Of a DNA stretch of 64,000 nucleotides, positions 24,536 through 33,277 are shown piece by piece. Every line of letters starts with the position of its first letter. Positions within the stretch are counted from its first letter, which is position 1. The DNA comes from Streptomyces sp. YIM 121038 (GTDB taxonomy: Bacteria; Actinomycetota; Actinomycetes; Streptomycetales; Streptomycetaceae), in contig NZ_CP030771.1 of assembly GCF_006088715.1 (NCBI RefSeq), positions 6,467,501 through 6,531,500 on the forward strand, in the 5' to 3' direction. The notes under the pieces were generated by a model. It searched no databases and was not told the origin of the DNA. It worked only from the letters and a program-made list of their open reading frames with translations. A program made the position numbers and the translations under genes.

Positions 24536-25492
24536 ATGCAAGACGTCCCCTCCCTGGTGGCGCAGGCCCGCGAGGGCAGGCCACGGGCCGTGGCCCGGCT
24601 GATCTCGCTGGTGGAGGGGGCGTCGCCGCAGCTGCGCGAAGTGATGGCGGCCCTCGCGCCGCTGGCCGGGCACGCGTACGTCGTGGGCCTGACCGGGTCG
24701 CCGGGCGTCGGCAAGTCCACGTCGACCTCCGCGCTGGTGAGCGCGTACCGGCGGGCCGGGAAGCGGGTGGGGGTCCTCGCCGTCGACCCCTCGTCGCCGT
24801 TCTCCGGCGGCGCGCTGCTCGGCGACCGCGTCCGCATGTCGGAGCACGCGTCCGACCCCGGCGTCTACATCCGCTCCATGGCGACCCGGGGGCATCTGGG
24901 CGGGCTCGCCTGGGCCGCGCCGCAGGCGATCCGGGTGCTCGACGCCGCGGGCTGCGACGTGGTCCTCGTCGAGACGGTCGGCGTCGGCCAGTCCGAGGTC
25001 GAGATCGCCTCGCAGGCCGACACCTCCGTGGTCCTCCTCGCGCCCGGGATGGGCGACGGCATCCAGGCCGCGAAGGCCGGGATCCTGGAGATCGGCGACG
25101 TGTACGTGGTCAACAAGGCCGACCGCGACGGCGCGGACGCGACCGCGCGCGAGCTCAACCACATGCTGGGGCTCGGGGAGGCGCGCACCCCCGGGGACTG
25201 GCGGCCGCCCATCGTCAAGACCGTCGCCGCGCGCGGCGAGGGGACCGACGAGGTCGTCGAGGCGCTGGAGAAGCACCGGGCGTGGATGGAGGAGCGGGGG
25301 GTCCTCACCGCGCGGCGGGTCACGCGGGCGGCCCGGGAGATCGAGACGATCGCCGTCACGGCGCTGCGGGAGCGGATCTCCGACCTGCACGGGGACGTGC
25401 GGCTCGGGGCGCTCGCCGAGCGGATCGTCGCGGGCGAGCTGGACCCGTACGCGGCGGCGGACTCCCTGGTGGAGGGCCTGACGGCGGGCTAG
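24536..25492 (+). CDS. meaB: MeaB-type GTPase, methylmalonyl-CoA mutase chaperone
   Basis: A 318-residue G3E/SIMIBI GTPase that protects and reloads B12-dependent acyl-CoA mutases. Walker A is GSPGVGKS (residues 54-61); VLAVDPSSPFSGGALLGDRV, VYIRSMATRGHLGGL, DVVLVETVGVGQSEVEIA and VVNKADRDG are the family switch and base-recognition motifs. ATG 24536 with CGGAACGGAG upstream was chosen; an upstream in-frame ATG-free extension looks random. Client mutase candidates include IcmA at 41.6 kb in this window. It lies downstream of the thiolase and probably has its own promoter. A hairpin follows ~100 bp later. Confidence 0.95.
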   Translation: MQDVPSLVAQAREGRPRAVARLISLVEGASPQLREVMAALAPLAGHAYVVGLTGSPGVGKSTSTSALVSAYRRAGKRVGVLAVDPSSPFSGGALLGDRVRMSEHASDPGVYIRSMATRGHLGGLAWAAPQAIRVLDAAGCDVVLVETVGVGQSEVEIASQADTSVVLLAPGMGDGIQAAKAGILEIGDVYVVNKADRDGADATARELNHMLGLGEARTPGDWRPPIVKTVAARGEGTDEVVEALEKHRAWMEERGVLTARRVTRAAREIETIAVTALRERISDLHGDVRLGALAERIVAGELDPYAAADSLVEGLTAG

Positions 25493-25593
25493 GCCCGCGG
25501 CCGGGCTCCTGCCTGCGCGGTCGCTCGGCACCGGGGGCCGCGCCCACCCGTCCCGCCCCGCGGGACGACCGCCCACAGCGCGGGGAGAGAGAA

Positions 25594-25618
25594 ACCCCGC
25601 CGCGGGGGACGGCGGGGT
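25594..25618. terminator. hairpin between convergent meaB and PepSY genes
   Basis: ACCCCGCC pairs with GGCGGGGT around a 9-base loop, between two convergent stops. Confidence 0.7.
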
Positions 25619-25649
25619 GGTGTGTGAGGCGTAGGGCTCTGTGCCGGGG

Positions 25650-26354
25650 TCAGTCGTCCAGGGGGCCGGGGGTGACCTCGGCGGAGCTGAGGTTCACGAG
25701 CCAGTGGGTCTCGGCGCCCTTGGCGGACACCGTCTCCACCTCCCAGACACCCTTGCCGCCCGCCTCGTCCTCGAGGTCGACCGACGTCACCGTGCCCTTC
25801 TCCGCGGCGGCCTTCGCCGCGTCGGCCGCGGAGACCGAGGAGCCCTTCAGCGCGGCCCCGGCCTCGGCCGCGTCCTCGGCGTCGTTCTCGGTGTGGGAGC
25901 CGAGCACGTTGCCCGTACCGGGGTCGACGTGCACGCTGTGCCAGGTCGAGCCGTCCTTGCCGAGGACGTCGACGTCCCAGACCAGGCCGCCGTCGTCGGA
26001 GTCCAGCTCGGCGGAGACGGCGGTGCCGCTCGCGGACCTGAGCGCGGCGGCGATCGCGTCGGCGGCGCTCACCTCGGCGGCCTTGGCCTCGGCGGCGTCC
26101 CTGGCGTCCTCGCCCCGGTCGTCCCTGTCACCCCGGTCGTCCCGGTCGTCGTCATCACGGTCGTCGTCGTATCGGTCGTCGCCCCGGACCTCCGTGCCCC
26201 GCGCCCCGCCGTCGTCCTTCAGCTGGACGCTCGACTTCCGCGCCGACGAGGCCGAGGAGCTCTCACCGTCGCCGCTGAGCGCGAAGGTCGTGGCCGTCCC
26301 GCCCCCGATGAGTGCGGCGGCCGCGACGGTGGCGATGACGATGTTGCGCTTCAT
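25650..26354 (-). CDS. secreted PepSY-domain protein
   Basis: A 234-residue protein with a signal peptide or anchor (MKRNIVIATVAAAALIGGGT), then an acidic low-complexity stretch of Asp/Arg-Asp repeats (about residues 45-80), then two PepSY domains of ~60 residues each (SAADAIAAALRSASGTAVSA... and SAADAAKAAAEKGTVTSVDL...). PepSY domains are extracytoplasmic and are thought to modulate proteases or bind ligands. ATG 26354 was chosen because it gives the signal sequence; the longer in-frame start is not credible. It is divergent from the two-component genes at 26493, with phased repeats in between, so it is a likely target of that system. Confidence 0.88.
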   Translation of the reverse strand: MKRNIVIATVAAAALIGGGTATTFALSGDGESSSASSARKSSVQLKDDGGARGTEVRGDDRYDDDRDDDDRDDRGDRDDRGEDARDAAEAKAAEVSAADAIAAALRSASGTAVSAELDSDDGGLVWDVDVLGKDGSTWHSVHVDPGTGNVLGSHTENDAEDAAEAGAALKGSSVSAADAAKAAAEKGTVTSVDLEDEAGGKGVWEVETVSAKGAETHWLVNLSSAEVTPGPLDD

Positions 26355-26421
26355 GAGGGTTTCCTCCCGAGTGGCTGGCCCCGCCGTACCGGGGCCGTCC
26401 GTTCCGATGGGAAACACGCTG

Positions 26422-26458
26422 CCTGAACGTTCCTGAAGCCCCCCTGAAGACACCTGAA
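26422..26458. promoter_or_regulatory. four helically phased CCTGAA direct repeats (candidate response-regulator site)
   Basis: CCTGAA occurs at 26422, 26432, 26443 and 26453, i.e. one copy per helical turn, in the divergent promoter region of the PepSY gene and the response regulator. OmpR/PhoB-type regulators bind such tandem direct repeats, so this is a good autoregulatory and target site. A CTTCAG follows at 26464. Confidence 0.72.
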
Positions 26459-26492
26459 GATTTCTTCAGCCGGGCTCCGGCATCCTGAGGGC

Positions 26493-27163
<671 letters not shown>

Positions 27164-27167
<4 letters not shown>

Positions 27168-28804
27168 GCCGCCGCTTCCGCCGCTTCCGCCCCTTCGCCT
27201 CGGTGCGCGCCCGCGCGACCGCGGCGGCCACGGTCGTCGTGGCCCTCGCCCTGGTCGCCGCGGGCGCCGCCGTGCTGCTCGCGATCCGGTCCGGCCTCGT
27301 CGAGCAGGCCGACGCGCAGGCCGGGTCCGCCGCCCGGAAGGTGGCGACCGAGTTGGCCATCGGCACCCCGTACGACAAGCTCGACCTGTCCGACGACGAC
27401 CATCCCGTACGGGTCCTGAACGAGGACGGCCGGGTCGTCGCGCACACCGAGGAACTGGAGCGGCTGTTCGGCGAGCGCGTCAGGGACGTGCGCCCCGAGC
27501 GGAAGGCCCCTTCCACCCCGCCCGCCTCCGAGCCGTCGGAGTCGTCCGAGGACTCCGAGGACTCCGACGACTCCGATGCCTCGGACGACTCGGACGACGC
27601 CGCGGAGGAGAAGGAGGACAAGGAAGAGGCCGCCGAGGACGGCGCGGAGAAGGCGGACGGCTCCGATGACTCCGACGACGGGTCCGACGACGGGTCCGAC
27701 GACGACTCCCTCAAGCCCGGTGAGATCGACGACGAGACCCGGATCACCGAGCGCTCCGCGACCGTCGACGGCGACACGGAGGAGTACCGATTCGCCGCCG
27801 TCCGCGTGAACACGGACTCGAAGGGTGAGCTGACCGTCGACGCGGGTGCCCCGTTGACCGCCGAACGGAGCGCCGTCACCACCGCGCTGACCGCGATGTT
27901 GATCGGCTTCCCCGTGCTCCTGGCCGTGATCGCGGCCGTGACCTGGCTGGTCACGCGCCGCGCGCTGCGGCCGGTCGACGCGATCCGCGGGGAGATGGCC
28001 GCCATCACCGCGTCCGAGGACCTGGCGCGGCGGGTGCCCGAGCCGGACACGCACGACGAGATCGCGCGCCTGGCCCGCACCACCAACGAGACGCTCGCCG
28101 CCCTCCAGGCCTCCGTGGAGCGGCAGCGCCGCTTCGTCGCCGACGCCTCGCACGAGCTGCGCAGCCCCATCGCCTCACTGCGCACCCAGCTCGAAGTGGG
28201 CGCCGCACACCCGGAGTTGCTGGACGTGGCGGGCGCCGTCGAGGACACCGTGCGGCTTCAGGAGCTGGCCGCCGACCTGCTGCTGCTCGCCCGTCTGGAC
28301 GCCGGGGAGAAGCCGGGGCAGGGCCGGGTGGAGCTCGCGGCCCTGGCCCGTGAGGAGCTGTCGCAGCGCCCGGCGGACCGCGTTCCGGTCGCGACGGCGC
28401 TGGAGAGCGCCGAAGTGGCCGGATCTCGTGGGCAGTTGTCCCGCGTCCTCGGCAATCTGGTGACCAACGCCCAGCGGCACGCCCGGTCGCGGATCACCGT
28501 CACCACCCGGACCGAAGGGGACTGGGCGGTCCTGGAGGTGGCCGACGACGGGAACGGGGTGCCGGCGGCGGAGCGCGAGCGGATCTTCGAGCGGTTCGTG
28601 CGTCTGGATGACGCGCGGAGCCGGGACGAGGGCGGTGCGGGCCTGGGGCTCGCCATCGCCCGCGACGTGGCCGCGCGGCACGGCGGCACGCTCACGGTCG
28701 ACGAGGCCCCTGGGGGCGGCGCCCGGTTCGTCCTGAGGCTGCCGCAAGTGCGCCCCGAAGGGGCGCGGGGAACTGCGCGCTCAGCCAAGGACCACCGGCA
28801 CTGA
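27164..28804 (+). CDS. sensor histidine kinase with Ser/Asp-rich extracytoplasmic insert
   Basis: A 546-residue kinase. TM1 spans ~12-35 and TM2 ~238-265, leaving a ~200-residue outer domain. Residues ~120-184 of it are an extreme Ser/Asp/Glu stretch (SEDSEDSDDSDASDDSDD and similar), which could bind cations. HAMP, then HisKA with phospho-acceptor His330 in ADASHELRSPIASL, then HATPase with N-box NLVTNAQRHA and G-boxes DDGNGVP and GAGLGLAIA. The last ~20 residues (VRPEGARGTARSAKDHRH) are encoded by a dispersed intergenic repeat, so the C-terminus is probably not native. Co-translated with the regulator. Confidence 0.93.
28750..28787. repeat. dispersed intergenic repeat overlapping the kinase 3' end
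   Basis: Carries GCGCCCCGAAGGGGCG followed by GGGGAACTGCGCG; the same element is inverted at 10296-10326. Here it supplies the last codons of the histidine kinase. Confidence 0.8.
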
Positions 28805-28854
28805 GCGACACACGAGCCAAGCCCCCCTGGAACCGCCGAGGCACAGCGGCAGCG

Positions 28855-29331
28855 TCACGGCTTGCCGCGCAGACCGCGCAGGTGCTCCGCGATCGGTGTC
28901 AGCGCCTTGTGCAGGTCGCCGAGGGCCTCCGGCGAGATGAGGTCGACGAAGTGCTGGCGCACGGACGACACGTGGTGCGGTGCGACGCGCTTCATCGTCT
29001 CCATGCCCTCGTCGGTGAGCACGGTGAACAGGCCGCGCCGGTCGGACTCGCAGTTCTCGCGCCGGACCAGGCCCGCGTTCTCCATGCGCGTGATCTGGTG
29101 CGACAGGCGGCTCTTGGACTGCAGAGTGGCGGTCGCGAGGTCGCTCATGCGCATGCGCAGGTCTTCGGACTCGGAGAGATGTACGAGGATGTCGTAGTCG
29201 TTCATGGTCAGGTTGAACGGCTGGAGATCCTTCTCCAGCTGGTACGTCAGCATCCTGTTGACCTCCACGTGGGTGCGCCAGGCGCACTGTTCCTCGTTGG
29301 TCAGCCACTGCGGGGCCGTCTCGGTCTCCAT
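28855..29331 (-). CDS. absC: MarR-family regulator, AbsC-like
   Basis: A 158-residue MarR protein. Winged helix about residues 50-110 with RMRMSDLATATLQSKSRLSHQ and the wing CESDRRGLFTVLT. Recognised as the orthologue of S. coelicolor AbsC by sequence style (WLTNEEQCAWRTHVEVNRML) and by position after a two-component pair. AbsC is a zinc-responsive pleiotropic regulator of antibiotic production that overlaps with Zur in controlling coelibactin. Metal ligands were not assigned here. ATG 29331 (METETAPQ) gives the normal length; a longer in-frame start adds unrelated residues. The promoter region has an AT-rich stretch (CTAAGAAGTTGAATGATGAA) that could hold the operator. Confidence 0.85.
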   Translation of the reverse strand: METETAPQWLTNEEQCAWRTHVEVNRMLTYQLEKDLQPFNLTMNDYDILVHLSESEDLRMRMSDLATATLQSKSRLSHQITRMENAGLVRRENCESDRRGLFTVLTDEGMETMKRVAPHHVSSVRQHFVDLISPEALGDLHKALTPIAEHLRGLRGKP

Positions 29332-29449
29332 GGAATCGATTCTACCTAAGAAGTTGAATGATGAACGAGTGAAGGGGTGTGACACGGCTCGCACCCCCCG
29401 GGAGACCGAGGGGCACAGGCGTTCGCCGTCACACTCCGCAGACTACCGC

Positions 29450-30277
29450 TCACAGGCCGAAGCGACGCTGGAGGCTGCCTAGTTGTCCGGGAAGGCGCGG
29501 TCCGAGCGGCTGCTGTCCACGTTGGCCATGTTGCCCGCCCTGGCCGGAGGAGCCGTGTCCGCCCGAGCCGCCGCCGGTGCCCGCCGCGCCCGGCACCCCG
29601 GCCTGCTGCGGAAGCGCGCCGGTGTCCACCCCGTCCATCAGGGACTCCGAGGACTGGAGCAGGACCGTGCCCGCGCCCACGAACTCGAACTGGTGCTCCT
29701 CGCCCGATGTGCCGCCGATGCCGGTCAGTGCGCGCAGGCCGCCGAGCACCCCCGTCATGTACCCGTGGTCGTAGTGGTGGCAGGGGGACGGGCAGTCCGC
29801 CCAGCCGACGAGGGCCTGCGGATCCACGCGGATCGGCGGCTCCATGAACACCACGGGGCCACTGGAGACCGCCACGAACTTGCCCGTGCCGATCAGGGTC
29901 AGAAAGCCCGGGACGATGGACTGCTTCAGCGAGAGACTTGGCTGAAAAGCGAGGAGGTTCCCCGCGCGGATCGTCAGGTTGCCGTCCTCGAGGTCGTACG
30001 AGTTCGCGTCGAAGGCGCGGTCGGCGAGCAGCATCTTGCCCTCGCCCTCGGCCACCACCCAGTCGCTCGCGTGCAGCGGGGAGTGGAAGGACGTGCGCAG
30101 GAGGCGGTCGAGGCGGCCGTGGCCGATGCCGTTGAAATCGATGCGCCCGTAGTAGGCGATCATCTTGCCCTTCTGCAGGAACCACTGGCTGCCGCGCAGT
30201 TCCACACAGAAGGTGTACGCGTTGACGTTGTCGTCGCTCGGTAGCGTCGCCGGGTCGAAGATCACGGGCGTGCTCAC
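29450..30277 (-). CDS. AIM24-family protein with Gly/Gln/His-rich tail
   Basis: A 275-residue member of the AIM24 family (beta-rich, named for a yeast mitochondrial protein; bacterial role unknown). The core of ~220 residues contains QWFLQKGKMIAYYGRIDF, VVAEGEGKMLLADR and a late EEHQFEFVGAGTVLLQSSES. After that comes a 50-residue Gly/Gln/Ser/His-rich tail ending RRFGL. GTG 30277 overlaps the previous stop by 4 bp, so it is the third gene of a translationally coupled trio. No catalytic residues are apparent. The HH-YDHGY stretch near residue 165 could bind metal, but this is speculation. Confidence 0.87.
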   Translation of the reverse strand: MSTPVIFDPATLPSDDNVNAYTFCVELRGSQWFLQKGKMIAYYGRIDFNGIGHGRLDRLLRTSFHSPLHASDWVVAEGEGKMLLADRAFDANSYDLEDGNLTIRAGNLLAFQPSLSLKQSIVPGFLTLIGTGKFVAVSSGPVVFMEPPIRVDPQALVGWADCPSPCHHYDHGYMTGVLGGLRALTGIGGTSGEEHQFEFVGAGTVLLQSSESLMDGVDTGALPQQAGVPGAAGTGGGSGGHGSSGQGGQHGQRGQQPLGPRLPGQLGSLQRRFGL

Positions 30278-30924
30278 AGCTTCTCCTCCGAACCTTGGAC
30301 GTACACCACGCCGTTGCCGCTGAGCTCCAGCTGGAACGCCTCGCCGGAGCCGCGGCCCACCATGTCGCGCCAACTGAGCGCCGTGGACAGCTTGTTGCGT
30401 ACGTCACCGTGGTGCGCCACATAGGACTGCGGGTCCACGTGGACCGGGCGCTGGGGGGTGATGGGCAGCTCGACGACGCCGCCGTGGGCCATCACGGCGA
30501 CCGCGCCCTGGCCCTTGAGGGACGTGGTGAACAGGCCCTGGCCCGAGATCTGGCCGCGCACCATGCCCATCACGCCGCCCTGCGAGCCGAGGAACACGGT
30601 GCCCTGCTGGAGGGTGCCGTCGAAGGCGAGCAGGCGGTCCGACTCCACGTACAGCGTGTCGCCGGTCAGGGTGATCACGTGGATGTGATGGCCGCCGTGC
30701 CCGAACATGACCGTGCCGCTGCCCTCGACGGTCATCAGCGGGACGTCCTCGTCGGCGAGGCGGCGCCCGATCATGGACATCAGGCCGCCCTGGCCGCCGG
30801 TGAGGTTCGGGGTGAAGGAGACGTCTCCCTTGTAGGCGAGCATCGCGCCGCGCTGGCTGAACAGCTTCACGCCCGGCTGCACGGTCGCCTCGACCATCTT
30901 CGGAGTGACTTCACGGAACGGCAT
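30274..30924 (-). CDS. AIM24-family protein
   Basis: A 216-residue paralogue: VKLFSQRGAMLAYKGDVSFT, MTVEGSGTVMFGHGGHHIHV, then VHVDPQSYVAHHGDV and GEAFQLELSGNGVVYVQGSEE. The shared pattern with its neighbours is a GxMxAYxGxxxF opening, a GxGxxxxA/G middle, VDPQxxVAxxG and a C-terminal GxGxVYVQxSE. Middle gene of the operon: it starts 1 bp after the first gene's stop and its own stop overlaps the third gene's GTG. Soluble, no signal peptide. Function unknown; the family is often found as tandem paralogues in actinobacteria. Confidence 0.9.
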   Translation of the reverse strand: MPFREVTPKMVEATVQPGVKLFSQRGAMLAYKGDVSFTPNLTGGQGGLMSMIGRRLADEDVPLMTVEGSGTVMFGHGGHHIHVITLTGDTLYVESDRLLAFDGTLQQGTVFLGSQGGVMGMVRGQISGQGLFTTSLKGQGAVAVMAHGGVVELPITPQRPVHVDPQSYVAHHGDVRNKLSTALSWRDMVGRGSGEAFQLELSGNGVVYVQGSEEKL

Positions 30925-30925
30925 G

Positions 30926-31564
30926 TCACACGTCTCCCGCGATCGTTTCGCGCTCGCTGGGCTGGACGTACACCAGGCCCTCGCCCTCGAAGCGGATTTG
31001 GAAGGCCTCGCCGCCGCCCTCGCCGAACAGATGGCGGAAGGTGACGCCGGACTGGAAGCTCTGCTTGAGATTGCCCTGGTGCGCCACGTAGGCGCCCGGG
31101 TCGACATGGAGCGGGTACTGCTTCGTCACGCGCAGGACGACCGCCGGGCCGTCCGAGATGATCGCCGCCTGGCCGGTGCCCTCCACGGTCGTCGTGAAGA
31201 CGCCGTTCCCCTGGCTGGCGCCGCGCAGGCCCGTGAACGTGGTGCCGGTGCGCAGGCCCGCGTCCGTGCACAGCAGATTGCTGGCCTCCACGTACAGCTT
31301 CTCGCCCTGGAGGCCGACCAGGCTGATCTCCGCCGCGCGGTCGGCGAACCAGCACGTGCCGTGGCCCTTCACCTCCATCACCGTCATCTGCTCATTGGTC
31401 AGACGCCGGGTGACCATGCCTCGGATGCCCTCGCCGCCCCCCGTCAGTTTCTTGAAGTTCATCGTGCCGTCATAGGCGACCATCGAACCGTTCTTCGCCT
31501 TGACCGAGTCGCCTGTCATGTCGACGGCGAGCACTCTGCTGCCCTGCACTCGGAACGTAGCCAC
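30926..31564 (-). CDS. AIM24-family protein, first of three
   Basis: A 212-residue paralogue beginning VATFRVQGSRVLAVDMTGDS, with KNGSMVAYDGTMNFKKLTGG, VMEVKGHGTCWFADRAAEIS, QYPLHVDPGAYVAHQGNLKQ and EAFQIRFEGEGLVYVQPSER. The start is GTG 31564; the open frame upstream looks unrelated. It heads the three-gene operon, divergent from the DUF3817 gene with 145 bp between them. The three proteins may assemble into a hetero-oligomer, inferred only from tight co-translation. No signal peptide or membrane helix. Confidence 0.9.
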   Translation of the reverse strand: MATFRVQGSRVLAVDMTGDSVKAKNGSMVAYDGTMNFKKLTGGGEGIRGMVTRRLTNEQMTVMEVKGHGTCWFADRAAEISLVGLQGEKLYVEASNLLCTDAGLRTGTTFTGLRGASQGNGVFTTTVEGTGQAAIISDGPAVVLRVTKQYPLHVDPGAYVAHQGNLKQSFQSGVTFRHLFGEGGGEAFQIRFEGEGLVYVQPSERETIAGDV

Positions 31565-31709
31565 GACAGCGAAGGTATCCGCAGCGCGGTGCGCGGCGAC
31601 AGGGCTTCCGACCCTGAACGCACCCCGGTAGATCCCTGATGCCACAATGGGGGGCGCTTGTGCATCCGTTCACAAGATCGACGCCGACCCCCGCCCCCGA
31701 AGGTGACTC

Positions 31710-32054
31710 GTGGACATCAACACCGCTTCCGCACTCCGCCGCCTCCGTCTGGTCTCCGTTCCGGAGGCCGTGTCCTTCCTCCTCCTGATCGTCTGCTCGG
31801 TGCTCAAGCGCACCACGGAGTTCAACGCCGTGCCGGCGATGGGCATGATCCACGGCGTGCTCTTCGTGCTCTACGTGCTGTTCTGGGCCGACGCCTGGAA
31901 CCGCACCAAGTGGAGCCTGAAGACGGCCGCCCTGTACTTCGTCCTCTCCGTCCTGCCGACGGGAGGCTTCTTCGCCGACCGCAAGCTCAAGCGTGAGGCC
32001 GAGGCCGCGGTCATCGCCTCGCGCGCCCGCCGCGAGGGGGTCGTGAACGCGTGA
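31710..32054 (+). CDS. DUF3817 membrane protein
   Basis: A 114-residue three-helix membrane protein (helices ~18-36, 43-62 and 72-90) of the DUF3817 family, common in actinobacteria and of unknown role. It has the family's [16 protein letters not shown] start and [13 protein letters not shown] centre. GTG start at 31710. Its stop overlaps the next gene's GTG by 4 bp. A paralogue lies 9 kb away at 41228, also near a regulator gene. Confidence 0.9.
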   Translation: MDINTASALRRLRLVSVPEAVSFLLLIVCSVLKRTTEFNAVPAMGMIHGVLFVLYVLFWADAWNRTKWSLKTAALYFVLSVLPTGGFFADRKLKREAEAAVIASRARREGVVNA

Positions 32055-32347
32055 TCGTCGCCTTCTCCGTGACGCCGCTCGGCGTCGGCGAGGACGTGGG
32101 GGAGTACGTCGCCGACGCCGTCCGCGTGGTGCGCGAGTCGGGCCTGCCGAACCGCACCGACGCGATGTTCACCTCCGTCGAGGGGGAGTGGGACGAGGTG
32201 ATGGACGTGGTCAAGCGCGCCGTCGCCGCGGTCGAGGCCCGTGCTCCCCGCGTCTCCCTCGTCCTCAAGGCCGACGTCCGCCCCGGCGTGACGGACGGCC
32301 TGACCTCCAAGGTCGAGACCGTGGAACGGCATCTGTCCCAGGGCTGA
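32051..32347 (+). CDS. MTH1187/YkoF-type thiamine-binding family protein
   Basis: A 98-residue ferredoxin-like-fold protein of the DUF77/MTH1187 family, which includes thiamine-binding and YkoF-like members. [20 protein letters not shown] and [19 protein letters not shown] are family segments, and length is normal. The precise ligand is not certain from sequence. Translationally coupled to the DUF3817 gene, with a strong hairpin terminator 25 bp after the stop. Confidence 0.85.
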   Translation: MIVAFSVTPLGVGEDVGEYVADAVRVVRESGLPNRTDAMFTSVEGEWDEVMDVVKRAVAAVEARAPRVSLVLKADVRPGVTDGLTSKVETVERHLSQG

Positions 32348-32371
32348 CAGCCAGGCCCACGCGCCCGCTTC

Positions 32372-32408
32372 CGAAAGGCCCCCGCCGAGCATCGGCGGGG
32401 GCCTTTCG
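32372..32408 (+). terminator. terminator, 17-bp perfect stem
   Basis: CGAAAGGCCCCCGCCGA pairs perfectly with its complement around a GCA loop, right after the MTH1187-type gene. Confidence 0.93.
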
Positions 32409-32458
32409 CTGTCCTCAACCGTCACCCGTCCGTCGCCCCGTCCCTCACCCCGAAGGAG

Positions 32459-32530
32459 TTGAGCGACCGCTCAAATCCCTGCTACGTTGCGACAGCCGCA
32501 GTTGAGCGACTGCTCAAAGCGATCGCTCAA
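32459..32530 (+). promoter_or_regulatory. triple TTGAGCG/CGCTCAA operator cluster
   Basis: Two 16-bp palindromes, TTGAGCGACCGCTCAA (32459-32474) and TTGAGCGACTGCTCAA (32502-32517), and a third site with perfect core AGCGATCGCT (32518-32527) extended by CAA. All share TTGAGCG/CGCTCAA half-sites and lie just upstream of the SRPBCC gene. Their form is that of a TetR-family operator; the third gene of this operon encodes a TetR protein, the obvious candidate ligand. Confidence 0.85.
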
Positions 32531-32554
32531 ACCGTGCTGACGTGGGGGTTTCCG

Positions 32555-33277
32555 GTGAGCCTGTACATCGAAGCGTTGATCCGCGCCGACATCGACGACC
32601 TGTGGGCGCACACTCAGGACCCCGCCGCGCACCAGCGGTGGGACCTCCGGTTCACGGAGATCGACTATCTGCCCGCCAAGGACGGCGAACCGCAGCACTT
32701 CCGGTACGCCACCCGCGTGCTGCCCTTCCTCACCGTCGCCGGGACCGGCGTCAGTGCGGGCGAGAGGCGCAGGCCCGACGGCACCCGGACCTCGGCGCTC
32801 CGGTTCGCCTCGCCGCATCCGCTCTCGCTGCTCGCCGAGGGCAGCGGCTACTGGCGCTACGTGCCCACCGGCGACGGCGTCCGCTTCCTCACGGGCTACG
32901 ACTACCGGCCGCGCTGGGGCCGCCCCGGCGCGCTCGCCGACCGGCTGCTCTTCCGCCCGCTCATGGGCTGGGCCACGGCGTGGTCGTTCGACCGGCTCCG
33001 GCTCTGGCTGGAGCGCGGCACCACCCCGGAGCGCGCCCTCGCCCACGCGGCGGCCGACGTCGGGGCGCGCGGCCTGGCCGTGGCCGTGGCGGGGGCGGGC
33101 GGCGGGCCGGTGGCCGCGCTCGGCGCCGCCCTGGTGGCGCTCCTGGTGCCGCCGCTGCCCGGCACGCCCGCCGCGCGGCGCTGTCTGCGCAGGCCGCCGC
33201 GGCGCACCCGGGCGCCGGGCGTCCTGCGCCGCCTGTCCGCCGCCGCGCCCCTCGACCCGCAGGAGAAGCCCGCATGA
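32555..33277 (+). CDS. SRPBCC/polyketide-cyclase-like protein with C-terminal hydrophobic region
   Basis: A 240-residue protein. The first ~150 residues look like an SRPBCC (START-like) lipid/ligand-binding fold: LYIEALIRADIDDLWAHTQD, HQRWDLRFTEIDYLP and a late FRPLMGWATAWSFDRLRLWL. A hydrophobic Ala/Gly/Val segment (~185-210) may be a membrane helix, followed by an Arg/Pro-rich tail. GTG 32555 fits the fold; the upstream open frame is operator DNA. First gene of a coupled three-gene operon (ATGA overlap with DUF4166). Proposed to bind a hydrophobic ligand; no enzyme motif seen. Confidence 0.8.
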   Translation: MSLYIEALIRADIDDLWAHTQDPAAHQRWDLRFTEIDYLPAKDGEPQHFRYATRVLPFLTVAGTGVSAGERRRPDGTRTSALRFASPHPLSLLAEGSGYWRYVPTGDGVRFLTGYDYRPRWGRPGALADRLLFRPLMGWATAWSFDRLRLWLERGTTPERALAHAAADVGARGLAVAVAGAGGGPVAALGAALVALLVPPLPGTPAARRCLRRPPRRTRAPGVLRRLSAAAPLDPQEKPA

